The notes beneath the pieces were generated by a model, which saw only the letters and a program-made list of their open reading frames with translations, made no database searches and was not told the origin of the DNA. The translations under genes and the position numbers were made by a program. DNA of 64,000 nt from Streptomyces sp. CA-210063 (GTDB taxonomy: Bacteria > Actinomycetota > Actinomycetes > Streptomycetales > Streptomycetaceae): contig NZ_CP102512.1 in NCBI RefSeq assembly GCF_024612015.1, positions 5,022,001-5,086,000 on the forward strand, in the 5' to 3' direction. Shown here piece after piece: positions 24,537 to 33,698 of this stretch; position 1 is the first letter of the stretch, and every line of letters begins with the position of its first letter.

Positions 24537-25093
24537 GTGAGTGCTCCTTCGCGGTCGGTGCGGCCATCAGTGCGGCGCACTGCCGGTGCGGGGGGTACGG
24601 ACGCGGCCTCCACGGCCCGTTCCAGCCGGCGGCGGGCCCGGTGCAGCCGGACGGTCAGGGTCGCGGTGGTGCAGCCCAGGACGCGTGCGGCCTGCTTGGG
24701 GCTCAGCCCGTGCCAGGCGATCAGGGTCAGCAGTTCCCGGTCGGCGCCGGACAGGCTCGCCAGGGCCTGGAGCGCCGCCTCCCGGTCGGTCACGCCCGTG
24801 GCCACGTCCTGCGCCTCGGTCCGGGCGCCGGTGATGATGCGCTGTGCCTCCTGTGCGGCGAGGGCGTACTGGTGGCTGTCCCGGCGACGCAGCTCCCGCA
24901 CCAGGTTGCGGGCCACGCCGAGGAGCCAGGGCAGCGCGGGCTGCGGAACGTCCCGCATCCGCCGCCACGCGACGGTGAAGGTCTCGCTGGTGATGTCCTC
25001 ACCGACCTGCCGTCCCACCTGGCTCGTGGCATAGGCGAGTACGCGCGGATAGCACTCCTCGTAGACATCCCGGAAGCGTTGTGCTTGGGTCAC
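24533..25093 (-). CDS. ECF-type RNA polymerase sigma factor
   Basis: This 186-residue sigma factor has region 2 (FRDVYEECYPRVLAYATSQVG, then EDITSETFTVAWRRM) and region 4 (LLTLIAWHGLSPKQAARVLGCTTATLTVRLHRARRRL). GTG 25093 was chosen because of the GAGGAGA site just upstream. It is followed by an overlapping CU044_5270-family gene, the usual pairing, and a second such pair lies at 49912-51713. Target promoters are unknown; it may activate its own operon. Confidence 0.88.
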   Translation of the reverse strand: MTQAQRFRDVYEECYPRVLAYATSQVGRQVGEDITSETFTVAWRRMRDVPQPALPWLLGVARNLVRELRRRDSHQYALAAQEAQRIITGARTEAQDVATGVTDREAALQALASLSGADRELLTLIAWHGLSPKQAARVLGCTTATLTVRLHRARRRLERAVEAASVPPAPAVRRTDGRTDREGALT

Positions 25094-25268
25094 GCGCCGT
25101 CTCCTCGTATCGGCTCTGTCACCGAGGAATGCGCGTGACAGCCGAGTTATTACAGGCCGAGCGGAAATCCGTACGACCGAGACGGCATCGCACCGCCCTC
25201 GGCCGCGCCGTCCCGGAGGAAAGACGTCCACAACGCGAACGGAGCTGAGTGCGCGGGTGCGCTTCTCG

Positions 25269-25506
25269 TCACCCGAACCCGACGGTCCGCACCACCTGTT
25301 CCAGCAGCCGGGTCTCGGTCTCCCGCACCCGGGCCGGGAACTCCAGGCCCCGCGCGGCCTCATGGGCGGCCTGCTCGGGCGGGACGAAGAGCAGCCGCAG
25401 CCTGGAGCGGACCACCAGGTGTCGGTGTCCTGGGCCGCGCCGGGCGTACCGGAGAGGTGGTCCTGGAGTGCGCGGACGAGGCGGCCGGGGCCGAAGCCCC
25501 TGGAAT
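25269..25506 (-). pseudogene. Frame-broken gene end (remnant)
   Basis: Two reading frames carry protein-like sequence that joins if one frameshift near 25411-25418 is allowed: FGPGRLVRALQDHLSGTPG in the first, then RSRLRLLFVPPEQAAHEAAR continuing to a stop at 25271-25269. Neither half has a start of its own. The kinase gene stops immediately upstream. It looks like the decayed 3' end of a lost gene; I do not recognise the family. Confidence 0.35.
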
Positions 25507-26358
25507 TCAGGAGAAGGTACGGACGACGTCCCGGACGCGCGCCACGGTGTCGCCGTACGAGCCGAAGTGGGCCAGCACACTGAGGTGTTCGCGCAGATGC
25601 AGAAGCGGCATGCGGTCCCGCCAGCCGTCGGCCAGGGGGGAGATCTCCTCGTAGGCGCGGAAGAAGCGGTCCGGCGGAGGGTCGCAGCAGTACGTCATGC
25701 TGAGGTCGGACTCGGCCCACGCCCAGCACACCGCCGGGTCGAGGAACACGGGTTCGCCGGCCGGGTCCGCGACGATGTTGGCGCGCCAGAGGTCGCCGTG
25801 GTTGAGCACGCTCGGGGCCGCCGGGACGAGCCGCGGAAGGCGCTCGCAGATCCGCTCCAGGCCCGCCAGGTCCGCCGGTTCGAGGGCGCGGCGGACCTTG
25901 GGTTCGCGCAGGTAGCGGCGGATACGGTGCTCGGCGAAGAACGCGTGGCCGTCGTCGGCCCAGCCGTTCTCCTGGGGAAGCAGGCCCAGCCGTCCGTCGG
26001 TGTCCCAGCCGAACCGGTCGCCGCGCACCGCGTGCAGTGCGGCGAAGGCCCGGCCCGCCGCCTCCCAGAACGCGTCGGTGTCGGGCCGTGGTCGCAGCGC
26101 CTCCATGAGGACGTGGTGCGCACTCACCTCGAACACCCGGGGAGTCCGGATGCCCGCCCGCTCATGGAGCACCCCGAGGCCGGCCGCCTCCAGCGGGAAC
26201 AGGTCCGCCGGCGCGTCGAGGGATCCCTTCAGGACGTACGCCGTCCCGTCGGCGAGGGTCAGCCGCCAGACGTCGTTCACCGCGCCGCCGGCGAGCGGCT
26301 CGGCCTCGACCACGTCCGGGATGACGGCGCTGGGCAGGCTCTTCCAGCGTGCGGTCAC
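25507..26358 (-). CDS. Fructosamine-kinase-like/APH-family phosphotransferase
   Basis: This 283-residue kinase has the aminoglycoside phosphotransferase fold in its fructosamine-kinase variant: an N-lobe with GGAVNDVWRLTLADGTAYVLKG (Lys in VLKG), the catalytic loop VLNHGDLWRANIV (Asp in HGDL) and metal-binding Asp in PVFLDPAVCWAWAESDL. It would phosphorylate ketoamines on glycated proteins, or a related small sugar amine, in the cytoplasm. GTG 26358 overlaps the stop of a decayed upstream frame (GTGA); an in-frame GTG at 26385 is an alternative. Both flanks are gene remnants, so it may survive from a partly lost operon. Confidence 0.75.
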   Translation of the reverse strand: MTARWKSLPSAVIPDVVEAEPLAGGAVNDVWRLTLADGTAYVLKGSLDAPADLFPLEAAGLGVLHERAGIRTPRVFEVSAHHVLMEALRPRPDTDAFWEAAGRAFAALHAVRGDRFGWDTDGRLGLLPQENGWADDGHAFFAEHRIRRYLREPKVRRALEPADLAGLERICERLPRLVPAAPSVLNHGDLWRANIVADPAGEPVFLDPAVCWAWAESDLSMTYCCDPPPDRFFRAYEEISPLADGWRDRMPLLHLREHLSVLAHFGSYGDTVARVRDVVRTFS

Positions 26359-26536
26359 GGCGTCAGCCCCGACAGGGCGTCCCACAGGGTGCGGGCGGAA
26401 GGGAACATGACGTTGGTGCCCCGGTGAAGGCGGAGGTGAGCCGCAGTTCGTAACTCTGCGGCATGTGGACGTTGGTCAGGAAGGAGTCGCACGCCTTGTC
26501 GGGCGTCAACGGGTGGCCCCGAGTGCCGGGCCCACG
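26355..26536 (-). pseudogene. Decayed gene end upstream of the kinase
   Basis: One frame reads TPDKACDSFLTNVHMPQSYE and LRLTSAFTG; another, entered by a single shift around 26414-26428, reads TNVMFPSARTLWDALSGLTP and stops at 26355-26357 overlapping the kinase GTG. The joined sequence looks like a genuine protein C-terminus coupled to the kinase. There is no start codon or upstream body; pstB ends directly before it. The family is not recognised, and a sequencing frameshift in a truncated gene cannot be excluded. Confidence 0.4.
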
Positions 26537-27451
26537 CTAGCCGAAGCGGCCGGTGATGTAGTCCTCCGTGCGCTGGTCGGCGGGGTTCTCGAAGATCTTC
26601 TCGGTGATGTCGTACTCGACCAGGCGGCCGTGTCGTACGCCCTGTTCGTCGATGTCCGAGGTGTAGAAGGCGGTGTAGTCGGAGATGCGGGCCGCCTGCT
26701 GCATGTTGTGGGTGACGATGACGATGGTGAAGTCGGTCGCCAGGTCCGCCATCAGGTCCTCGATGCGGGCGGTGGCGATGGGGTCGAGCGACGAGCAGGG
26801 CTCGTCCATCAGGATCACCTCGGGTTTGACGGCGATGGCCCGCGCGATGCACAGCCGCTGCTGCTGCCCGCCCGACAGCGCCAGCGCGCTCGCCTTCAGC
26901 TTGTCCTTGACCTCGTCCCACAGCGCGGCGCCTGTCAGTGCCTCTTCGACGAGGTCGTCCATGGTGCCCTTCATGCCGTTCACCCGCGGCCCGTAGGCGA
27001 TGTTGTCGTAGATCGACTTGGGGAACGGGTTGGGTTTCTGGAAGACCATGCCGATACGGCGGCGCACCTCGATCGGGTCGATCACCGGGTCGTAGAGGTT
27101 CTCCCCCAGGTAGACGACCTTGCCGGTGACGCGGGCGCCGGGGATGAGGTCGTTCATCCGGTTGAAGCAGCGGATCACCGTGGACTTGCCGCAGCCGGAC
27201 GGGCCGATCATCGCGGTGATCTGGCGACGGCCGATGGTCAGGTTCACATCACGGACGGCCTGGTGGTCGCCGTACCAGATGTCCAGGTCGGAGACGTGGA
27301 ACACCGGATCGCCCAGGGAGGGTACGGGCCTGCCGGGACGGCGGCGGTCACCGATCGAAAGGCCCAGGGAGCGGGCCTCGTCGTGAGAGCCGGAGGGGAT
27401 GCTGTCGTCGGTCATGTCATCGGTCATGTCGTCGGTCATGTCGTCGGTCAT
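26537..27451 (-). CDS. pstB: Phosphate ABC importer ATPase PstB
   Basis: This ATPase of about 304 residues has Walker [10 protein letters not shown], the PstB-typical [17 protein letters not shown] and [19 protein letters not shown], the signature LSGGQQQR, Walker B VILMDEP and H-loop VTHNMQQA. It powers high-affinity phosphate uptake with PstA and PstC. The N-terminus carries four MTDD repeats from a 12-bp tandem array, so any of four ATGs could be used. It is last in pstSCAB, 4 bp after pstA. Confidence 0.95.
   Translation of the reverse strand: MTDDMTDDMTDDMTDDSIPSGSHDEARSLGLSIGDRRRPGRPVPSLGDPVFHVSDLDIWYGDHQAVRDVNLTIGRRQITAMIGPSGCGKSTVIRCFNRMNDLIPGARVTGKVVYLGENLYDPVIDPIEVRRRIGMVFQKPNPFPKSIYDNIAYGPRVNGMKGTMDDLVEEALTGAALWDEVKDKLKASALALSGGQQQRLCIARAIAVKPEVILMDEPCSSLDPIATARIEDLMADLATDFTIVIVTHNMQQAARISDYTAFYTSDIDEQGVRHGRLVEYDITEKIFENPADQRTEDYITGRFG
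27404..27451 (-). repeat. Four 12-bp tandem repeats at the pstB start
   Basis: Four near-identical units of gtcgtcggtcat encode MTDD four times on the minus strand, offering four in-frame start codons at 12-bp intervals. Confidence 0.85.
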
Positions 27452-27455
27452 GGGA

Positions 27456-28361
27456 TCACCAGCGCTTAGTGAAGCGGTTGCGCAGCCAGATCGCGGCCGC
27501 GTTCATGATCAGGAGAATGGCCATCAGGATGACGATCGCGGCCGCGGCGAGGTGGCGGAACTCCTCGCGGGACTGACTGGTCCAACCGAAGATCTGGATG
27601 GGCAGCACGGTGTACAGGCTGTCCAGGCCCTCCGGGTTGAACGCCACATAGGTCACCGCGCCGAGCAGCAGCAGCGGCGCGGCCTCACCGATCGCCCGGG
27701 ACAGCGCGAGGATCGAGCCGGTCGCGATGCCCGGGATGGCGGCGGGAAGGATCTGGCGCCAGATCGTCTGCCACCGCGTGGCGCCGAGCGCGAGGGACGC
27801 CTGCCGGATCGACTGCGGTACGGCCCTGATGGCCTCCCTCGACGCGATGATGACCACGGGGAGCACCAGCAGCGACAGGGTGAGCGAGGCCGTCAGCACC
27901 GTGGTGCCGAGGGCGAGTTCTCTTGCCAGCAGGCCCAGTCCGAGGATGCCGTAGATGATCGAGGGCACGGCGGCCAGGTTCTGGATGTTCAGTTCGATCA
28001 GCCGGTTGTACCAGCGGTCCGGTCTGGCGTACTCCTCCAGGTAGATCGCCGCCATGATGCCCGTGGGCAGGCAGAACAGGGCGGTGAAGGCGATCACCCA
28101 GATCGTGCCGAAGATCGCCGACTGGGCGCCGGCCCGCTCGGGACGGCGGATGGACGGGAAGTTCTCCCACAGCCGGGAGTCCAGACGCGGCCAGGCCTCG
28201 ACGACGATGTACGTGAGGAGCACGCCGAGGAAGACGATCCCCACCGCCAGACAGCACAGCAGCAGCACCTGGAAGGCGGTCTCCCCCGGCCGGAAGCGTG
28301 GCCCGGAGAGCTTGCGGGGCGCGGCCGGCGCCGGCGGCTCGGTGACCCGGATGCCGGTCAT
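27456..28361 (-). CDS. pstA: Phosphate ABC importer permease PstA
   Basis: This 301-residue inner-membrane permease has about six helices and the EAA-like loop ([21 protein letters not shown]). The motif [21 protein letters not shown] is characteristic of PstA. With PstC it forms the phosphate channel energised by PstB. Its start overlaps the pstC stop (ATGA), showing translational coupling. Confidence 0.95.
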   Translation of the reverse strand: MTGIRVTEPPAPAAPRKLSGPRFRPGETAFQVLLLCCLAVGIVFLGVLLTYIVVEAWPRLDSRLWENFPSIRRPERAGAQSAIFGTIWVIAFTALFCLPTGIMAAIYLEEYARPDRWYNRLIELNIQNLAAVPSIIYGILGLGLLARELALGTTVLTASLTLSLLVLPVVIIASREAIRAVPQSIRQASLALGATRWQTIWRQILPAAIPGIATGSILALSRAIGEAAPLLLLGAVTYVAFNPEGLDSLYTVLPIQIFGWTSQSREEFRHLAAAAIVILMAILLIMNAAAIWLRNRFTKRW

Positions 28362-29305
28362 TCGTAGACCTCCCGGTACCTGCGCACCAGGCGGATGCTG
28401 ATGAGGTTCATCACGAAGGTGATGACGAACAGCAGGGCGCCGACGGCGAAGATGGTCTTGTACTCGAACGACTGGACCGGCACGTCACCGGAGCCGGCCT
28501 GGGCGATGAAGCCCGTCATGGTCTGCATCGCGTCCAGCGGGTTCCAGCTGAGCACGGCCTGGTTGCCGGACGCGATGGCGACGATCATCGTCTCGCCGAC
28601 GGCCCGGGAGACACCGAGGACGCAGGCGGCGACGATGCCGGAGAGCGCGGCCGGCACGACGACACGGACGGACACGACCCGCTTGCCCGAGCCGAGCGCG
28701 TACGCCCCGTCCCTGAGCGACTGTGGCACGGCGGACATCGCGTCCTCGGACAGCGAGGCGATCGTCGGGATGATCATGACGCCCATCACCAGGCCCGCGG
28801 ACAGGGCGTTCTGGAAGTCCGGTCCCGTCCCGCCCGGCCACCACTCCCTCAGGCGCGGGGTGACGAAGTTGAGCGCGAAGAAGCCGTAGACGACCGTCGG
28901 CACCCCGGCGAGCACCTCCAGCGTGGGCTTGAGGAACGCCCGCACGCGCCGGTCGGCGTACTCGCTGAGGTGGATCGCCGCGCCGAGGCCCACCGGAACG
29001 GCCACGACCAGCGCGATCACGGTGATCAGCATGGTGGCGCCGAGCAACGGCAGCACGCCGTAGCTCGGGGAGCTGAACAGTGCCGTCCACTCCGTGCCGC
29101 CGAGGAACTCGCCGAAGCTCACCCGTTCGAAGAAGTCGACGGTGGGCGGGATCAGCGAGACCACGATGCCGACCGTGGTGACGACGGACACGAGGGCGGC
29201 CACCAGCAGCAGCCCCTGGATCACCCGTTCGGCGTAACGCGGCCTGGCCCGCCGGAGGGACCGGTCCACGGTCCCTCCGGGGGCCTGATGAGTCGGGGAG
29301 ATCAT
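28358..29305 (-). CDS. pstC: Phosphate ABC importer permease PstC
   Basis: This 315-residue permease has about six helices, with the PstC-typical VPVGLGAAIHLSEYADRRVR, EVLAGVPTVVYGFFAL and EAA-like loop RDGAYALGSGKRVVSVRVVVP. It overlaps pstS upstream and pstA downstream by 4 bp each. It pairs with PstA in the membrane for phosphate import. Confidence 0.95.
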   Translation of the reverse strand: MISPTHQAPGGTVDRSLRRARPRYAERVIQGLLLVAALVSVVTTVGIVVSLIPPTVDFFERVSFGEFLGGTEWTALFSSPSYGVLPLLGATMLITVIALVVAVPVGLGAAIHLSEYADRRVRAFLKPTLEVLAGVPTVVYGFFALNFVTPRLREWWPGGTGPDFQNALSAGLVMGVMIIPTIASLSEDAMSAVPQSLRDGAYALGSGKRVVSVRVVVPAALSGIVAACVLGVSRAVGETMIVAIASGNQAVLSWNPLDAMQTMTGFIAQAGSGDVPVQSFEYKTIFAVGALLFVITFVMNLISIRLVRRYREVYE

Positions 29306-30300
29306 CCCGCTGCGGCCTTCAGGTCGTCGAGGGCGGTCTTGAGCCTGCTCTCCTGCTCGGAGTTGAGGGGAATGAACTGGGCGTCCTCGGCGATGCTCTT
29401 GTGGTTGTCGACGTAGAACTCGAGGAAGCCCATCACCTCGGGCCGCCCGGCCGCCTCGACCGACGGGTAGAGGTACAGCGGACGGGCCAACGGCGTGTAC
29501 GTCCCATCCTGCGCGGCCTTGACGCTCGGCGCGACACAGCCCCCGCCGCTGTCGATCTTCAGCGCCTTCAGCTTGTCGGTGTTCTCCTCGTAGTACGTGA
29601 AGCCGAAGTAGCCGAGGCCGCCCGGGGACCCGGCGACGCCCTGGACGATCACGTTGTCGTCCTCGCTGGGGCTGTAGTCGGTGCGGGACCTGCCCTCCTC
29701 ACCGTTGATCTCGTCGGTGAAGTAGTCGAAGGTGCCCGAGTCCGTGCCGGGTCCGAAGAGCTTCAGCGGCTCGTCGGGGAACTTCGGGTCGATCTCGTTC
29801 CAGTTGTCGACCTGGGAACCCTCGTCCCAGATCTGCTTCAGCTGCCGGGTGGTCAGACACTCCACCCAGTCGTTCGACTTGGGGACGACGACGGTCAGCG
29901 CGTCGTTGGCGACCACGAACTCTCTGTACTCGACGCCCTTGCTGTCGCAGGCCTTCTTCTCCTCGTCGTCGATGGGCCGGGAGGCGTCGGAGATGTCGGT
30001 CTCGCCGTTGCAGAACTTCTCGAAGCCACCGCCGGTGCCCGACGTACCCACGGTGACCCGGACCCTGGGCTGTTCCTCGGCGAAGATCTCCGCCGCCGCC
30101 GTGGTCAAGGGGGCCACCGTGCTGGAGCCGTCCACCCGGACCGAGCCGGACAGGTCCTCGCTGCCGCTGCCGCTGTTCGAACTCGCGTCGGAATCGCCGC
30201 CGCACGCGCTCACGGCCAGCAGCAGCGCCGCCGTCAGTGCCAGAGGGGCCTTGCCCCGGCGCGCCGTAGGGGGAATGTTCACGTGACTCTCGATCCTCAT
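29302..30300 (-). CDS. pstS: Phosphate-binding lipoprotein PstS
   Basis: This protein of about 332 residues has a lipoprotein signal (LLLAVSACGG) and then the PstS fold: VRVDGSSTVAPLT, GTSGTGGGFEKFCNGETDI (phosphate-binding loop) and GPGTDSGTFDYF. It captures inorganic phosphate outside the membrane for PstCAB. ATG 30300 is used here; a GTG at 30282 (VNIPPTARRG) is a real alternative. First gene of the operon. I found GTTC-like elements upstream but not the regular 11-bp spacing of PhoP boxes. Confidence 0.95.
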   Translation of the reverse strand: MRIESHVNIPPTARRGKAPLALTAALLLAVSACGGDSDASSNSGSGSEDLSGSVRVDGSSTVAPLTTAAAEIFAEEQPRVRVTVGTSGTGGGFEKFCNGETDISDASRPIDDEEKKACDSKGVEYREFVVANDALTVVVPKSNDWVECLTTRQLKQIWDEGSQVDNWNEIDPKFPDEPLKLFGPGTDSGTFDYFTDEINGEEGRSRTDYSPSEDDNVIVQGVAGSPGGLGYFGFTYYEENTDKLKALKIDSGGGCVAPSVKAAQDGTYTPLARPLYLYPSVEAAGRPEVMGFLEFYVDNHKSIAEDAQFIPLNSEQESRLKTALDDLKAAAG

Positions 30301-30651
30301 GTCCGCCGGAGTTACCCGGCCGTGTGGATGAGGTGCGCAGTGCGCGCCGTTCTGACCCTTGGACCGATCCGACCACGCGTGAACACGTGATGCGCAAGAC
30401 GCCGTCGAACGGTTGATCGTCGCGGAAGGATCATCTGAACTGCCGAATCGCCACTCTCCGTCGGCGCACCTCGATGAAGGGGTGGGCGGTCCACCCGAAA
30501 GCGGAACGCATGGAGCGCCCACAGCGTCGCTCATCGATGGCCGCCCGTCCGGTAGGCGACGCGCAGCGCGCCCGAATACCGCCCGGTCGGCGCTCACCTG
30601 CGGCTACGGAAAGGGTCGACGGGCGCGCGGCATCATGCGCCCGGACCGCCG
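30301..30651. other. pstS upstream region, no gene seen
   Basis: This 350-bp gap separates pstS from the DM13 gene end. It must hold the pst promoter, but I see no clear -35/-10. Three GTTC elements on the pst coding strand (near 30384, 30410, 30440) are not in phase as PhoP direct repeats. A small GGGCGC-N10-GCGCCC hairpin (30621-30642) may end the DM13 transcript. Confidence 0.45.
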
Positions 30652-31278
30652 TCAGGTGCGGGCGAGCCGGGCGGCGCCGAAGGACACGTCGAAGCGGTCG
30701 CACCAGATGCTGACGCTGGTGTAGCGGGAAAGGTCGACGTCGGCGGGCACGGTGTAGTTCTGGCTTCCCTTGTTGCCCTTGAGCCTGCCGAGGCTGACGT
30801 ACTCGCCGTCGTCGAAGACGCGCCAGCCGGCCGTGCCCTCCTTCACCGGCGCGTCGCTCAGCCACACGCGCAGGTCCGGGCCGTTGCTGGTGTCGAGGTT
30901 CTCCAGCCGTACGACGTGGGAGCCGTCGGCGAGCCGTACGAGCCTCACCGTGCCCGAGGTGGCGTGCTCATGGCTGATCAACTGCCCGCTCGCCAGCGTC
31001 CGCGGCCCGGATGCCGGGGACGCCGACGGGGACGGCACCGTCGTGGGAGGAGCGGACGTCCCCGTGGCCCCGGGCAGCGCCTCCCGGACCGTCTCGTCCT
31101 GCCACAGCTTCCACGGCTGGAACCAGTACAGCCCGAGACCGGCGCCGACGACCGCCATCACCAGTACGCCGATGGCCAACGGCCTGCCCAGCACCTTCCG
31201 CACGCGTCCCATGCCCGCCCGCCCCGTCTCCAGAGGATTTCCGGTCGCTCCCCATTCAACGGGCCGGGAAGGTGTCAT
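30652..31278 (-). CDS. Membrane-anchored DM13-domain protein
   Basis: This protein has an N-terminal anchor (LAIGVLVMAVVGAGLGLYWF), a Thr/Pro/Ser linker and a C-terminal DM13 domain with VRLENLDTSNGPDLRVWLSD, YTVPADVDLSRYTSVSIWC (conserved Cys) and FDVSFGAARL. DM13 domains are proposed cytochrome- or redox-like extracellular modules. Start is uncertain: ATG 31278 gives 208 residues, ATG 31212 (MGRVRKVLGRPL) gives 186. It follows an ECF41-type sigma factor and an NDH-like flavoprotein on the same strand, so a linked redox role is plausible. Confidence 0.8.
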   Translation of the reverse strand: MTPSRPVEWGATGNPLETGRAGMGRVRKVLGRPLAIGVLVMAVVGAGLGLYWFQPWKLWQDETVREALPGATGTSAPPTTVPSPSASPASGPRTLASGQLISHEHATSGTVRLVRLADGSHVVRLENLDTSNGPDLRVWLSDAPVKEGTAGWRVFDDGEYVSLGRLKGNKGSQNYTVPADVDLSRYTSVSIWCDRFDVSFGAARLART

Positions 31279-31368
31279 GAACCCCGCGAAAGATGACGGA
31301 ACGCTTACGTCGCCGTGGCCTGGCCCCTCTACGTCACTTCCACGTCACTGGATTCCGGTGGTTCACGG

Positions 31369-32307
31369 TCACCACGCGTCGATGACCGGCGCGTCGGGCT
31401 CGTGCCGCCGCCAGGCCTCGTTGACGCGCGTGAGCCGGTCCGCCGCGGCGATGCCGCGCAGCGACGCGACCTTGCCGTCGCTGACCTCGAACGCCACGGC
31501 TCCCACGACCCGGTCCTCGACCACGGCGAGGACGGCCGGGGAGCCGTTGACCAGCGCGATGTGGAGCGCGGGCGAGCCGCCGGCCAGCCGCCGCTTCGCC
31601 GGCGTGGGCTTGAAGCCGGCCCGCACATAGGAGGCGACCCGCTCGGGCGTGTCGTACCGCAGCAGCCGCCTGGCCAGTCCGGCGCCGTCCGAGACCATCG
31701 TCACGTCGGCGGTGAGCAGCGCCACCAGCCGTTCGGTGCGCCCCGACGTGGCGGCGGCGAGGAACTCCTCGACGACCCGGCGCGCGGACGCGGGGTCCAC
31801 CTCGTCGCCGCCGCGGCGCTCGGCGGCGACCCGGCGTCGGGCCCGGTGGGCATGCTGCTGGCTCGCGGACTCGGTGATGTCGAGGATCCCGGCGATCTCG
31901 GCGTGGCTGTACGAGAAGGCCTCACGCAGGACGTAGACGGCCCGCTCGACCGGCGCGAGGCGCTCCATGAGGGTCAGTACGGCCAGGGACACGGATTCAC
32001 GCTGCTCGAAGGTGTCGGCGGGGCCGAGCATGGGGTCGCCCTCGAGGAGCGGCTCGGGCAGCCAGTCTCCGGCAGCGCGCTCGTGGCGTGCCCGCGCCGA
32101 GCGGAGCCGGTCGAGGCAGAGATGGGTGACGACCTTGGTCAGCCAGGCCTCCGGCACCTCGATACGTTCCCGGTCCGCGGCCTGCCAGCGCAGGAACGCG
32201 TCCTGCACGGCGTCCTCGGCGTCGGCCGCCGAGCCGAGCAGACGGTACGCGAGCGAGGCCAGCCGGCCCCGGCCGGCCTCGAACCGATCGATGGCGACGC
32301 TGTCCAT
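31369..32307 (-). CDS. ECF41-type sigma factor with C-terminal SnoaL-like domain
   Basis: This 312-residue factor has sigma region 2 (YRLLGSAADAEDAVQDAFLRW), region 4 (VYVLREAFSYSHAEIAGILDITESASQQHAHRAR) and an extension of about 110 residues with the SnoaL-like fold (VVEEFLAAATSGRTERLVAL ... VNEAWRRHEP). That architecture defines the SigJ/ECF41 group, in which the fused C-terminal domain takes the place of an anti-sigma factor. ATG 32307 was chosen by its position at the start of region 2. The gene lies 10 bp after an NDH-like oxidoreductase; linkage to a redox or carboxymuconolactone-type gene is typical of the group. Confidence 0.9.
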   Translation of the reverse strand: MDSVAIDRFEAGRGRLASLAYRLLGSAADAEDAVQDAFLRWQAADRERIEVPEAWLTKVVTHLCLDRLRSARARHERAAGDWLPEPLLEGDPMLGPADTFEQRESVSLAVLTLMERLAPVERAVYVLREAFSYSHAEIAGILDITESASQQHAHRARRRVAAERRGGDEVDPASARRVVEEFLAAATSGRTERLVALLTADVTMVSDGAGLARRLLRYDTPERVASYVRAGFKPTPAKRRLAGGSPALHIALVNGSPAVLAVVEDRVVGAVAFEVSDGKVASLRGIAAADRLTRVNEAWRRHEPDAPVIDAW

Positions 32308-32317
32308 GCGGAACAGG

Positions 32318-33508
32318 CTATGCGGCGACCCGTACACCGGCCGGGTCCGGTGCGGTGGCCAGGCGGCGCCTGCGCTTCGGCATGCCGAAGGTCGGGTAGG
32401 CGATGCCCCACTCGGCTCCCTTGAGGATGCCCGCCTTGAGCCGCGCGGCACTCCGGCCGCCCAGGTACCAGGGCTTCGACCGGGCGTCCCCGTCCACCAT
32501 CTGGAAGATCGCGTCCCGCCGCCCGAGGCTGATGTGGTTGCCGTAGTACTTCAGCCCGACGGTCGGGATCTCGCCGCCCGTCAGGCGCGCGATGATCGCG
32601 GCGGTCGCCTGCATGTTGGTGAAGCCGGCCGAGGCGCAGGACATCGGCAGCGGCCTGCCGTTCTCGCCGATCGCGTAGGCGCAGTCACCGGCGGCGTAGA
32701 CGTCCGGGTGCGAGACCGAGCGCATGGTGCGGTCGACGACGATCTGGCCGGTCTCGGCGACCTCCAGGCCGCTCGCGGCCGCGATGGGGTGCACGGCGAA
32801 CCCGGCCGACCACACGGTCACGTCGGCCGGGATGGACCTGCCGTCGGCGGCGATCGCCCGTGTCGGCTCGACGGCGTCGATGCCGGTGTGCTCATGGACG
32901 GTGATGCCGAGCCGGTCGAAGGCCCGGCGCAGGTGGCGGCGGGCCTTCGGGGAGAGCCAGGCGCCCAGCTCACCGCGGGCGGCGAGCGCCACCGAGAGGT
33001 CGGGCCGGGACTCGGCGAACTCGGTGGCGGTCTCGATGCCGGTCAGCCCCTCACCGACGACCAGCACGGTGCCGCCCCCGCCCAGGCCGGCCAGACGCTC
33101 GCGCAGACGCAGCGCCGAGGACCTGCCGGTCACATCGAAGGCGTACTCGGCCACGCCGGGGACGCCGTGGTGGGCGACCGAGCTGCCGAGTGCGTAGAGA
33201 AGCGTGTCGTACGCGAGTTCGCCGTCACCGTCCTCACCGGTCACGGCGACGGTCCTGCGCTCGGGGTCGACGCCGGTGACGCGCGCCAGGCGCAGCCGCA
33301 CCCCCGTGCCCGCGAATACGTCGGCGAGCTTGCGGAACGCCAGGTCCTGGCCGCTCGCGAGCTGGTGCAGCCGCATCCGCTCGACGAAGTCGGGCACGGC
33401 GTTGACGACGGTGATCTCGGTGTCGGCGGGGGAGAGCCGACGGGCCAGGTTCCCGGCGGCGAAGGCCCCGGCGTATCCGGCGCCGAGGACGACGATGCGG
33501 TGCTTCAT
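32318..33508 (-). CDS. NAD(P)/FAD-dependent oxidoreductase, NDH-2-like
   Basis: This 396-residue flavoprotein has an N-terminal FAD fold (RIVVLGAGYAGAFAAGNLARR), a second dinucleotide fold for NAD(P)H (GGTVLVVGEGLTGIETATEFAE) and the FAD-contacting HPDVYAAGDCAYA. No C-terminal amphipathic anchor is obvious. It probably oxidises NAD(P)H with a quinone or other acceptor, as NDH-2 relatives do. It heads a unit with the ECF41-type sigma factor (10 bp gap) and is likely controlled by it. ATG 33508 follows a GGGAG site. Confidence 0.88.
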   Translation of the reverse strand: MKHRIVVLGAGYAGAFAAGNLARRLSPADTEITVVNAVPDFVERMRLHQLASGQDLAFRKLADVFAGTGVRLRLARVTGVDPERRTVAVTGEDGDGELAYDTLLYALGSSVAHHGVPGVAEYAFDVTGRSSALRLRERLAGLGGGGTVLVVGEGLTGIETATEFAESRPDLSVALAARGELGAWLSPKARRHLRRAFDRLGITVHEHTGIDAVEPTRAIAADGRSIPADVTVWSAGFAVHPIAAASGLEVAETGQIVVDRTMRSVSHPDVYAAGDCAYAIGENGRPLPMSCASAGFTNMQATAAIIARLTGGEIPTVGLKYYGNHISLGRRDAIFQMVDGDARSKPWYLGGRSAARLKAGILKGAEWGIAYPTFGMPKRRRRLATAPDPAGVRVAA

Positions 33509-33698
33509 GGCGTTGCTCCCATCTCGTTCGCGGACCCCTTGAACGAGACGGCGCCCCGATTGCTGACAGGAACCGGATGTGACGTGGGTCACCTACGGGT
33601 CACGCCGAGCCTCTGCTCCTGGCGCGTGGGAGGGTCCTTACGGCGCCTCGCACGCCACGGTCACCACCCGGCCGGTGCGGCTGTCCCAGCGGCGGCCC

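Noticed and set aside
30380..30440. PhoP boxes upstream of pstS
   Set aside because: GTTC elements exist on the pst strand but are spaced 26 and 30 bp, not in 11-bp phase as PhoP direct repeats require.
33541..33592. ECF41-type promoter before the NDH-like gene
   Set aside because: TGTCA and CGTC occur on the minus strand but only 13 bp apart, too close for the usual spacing of about 16 bp.
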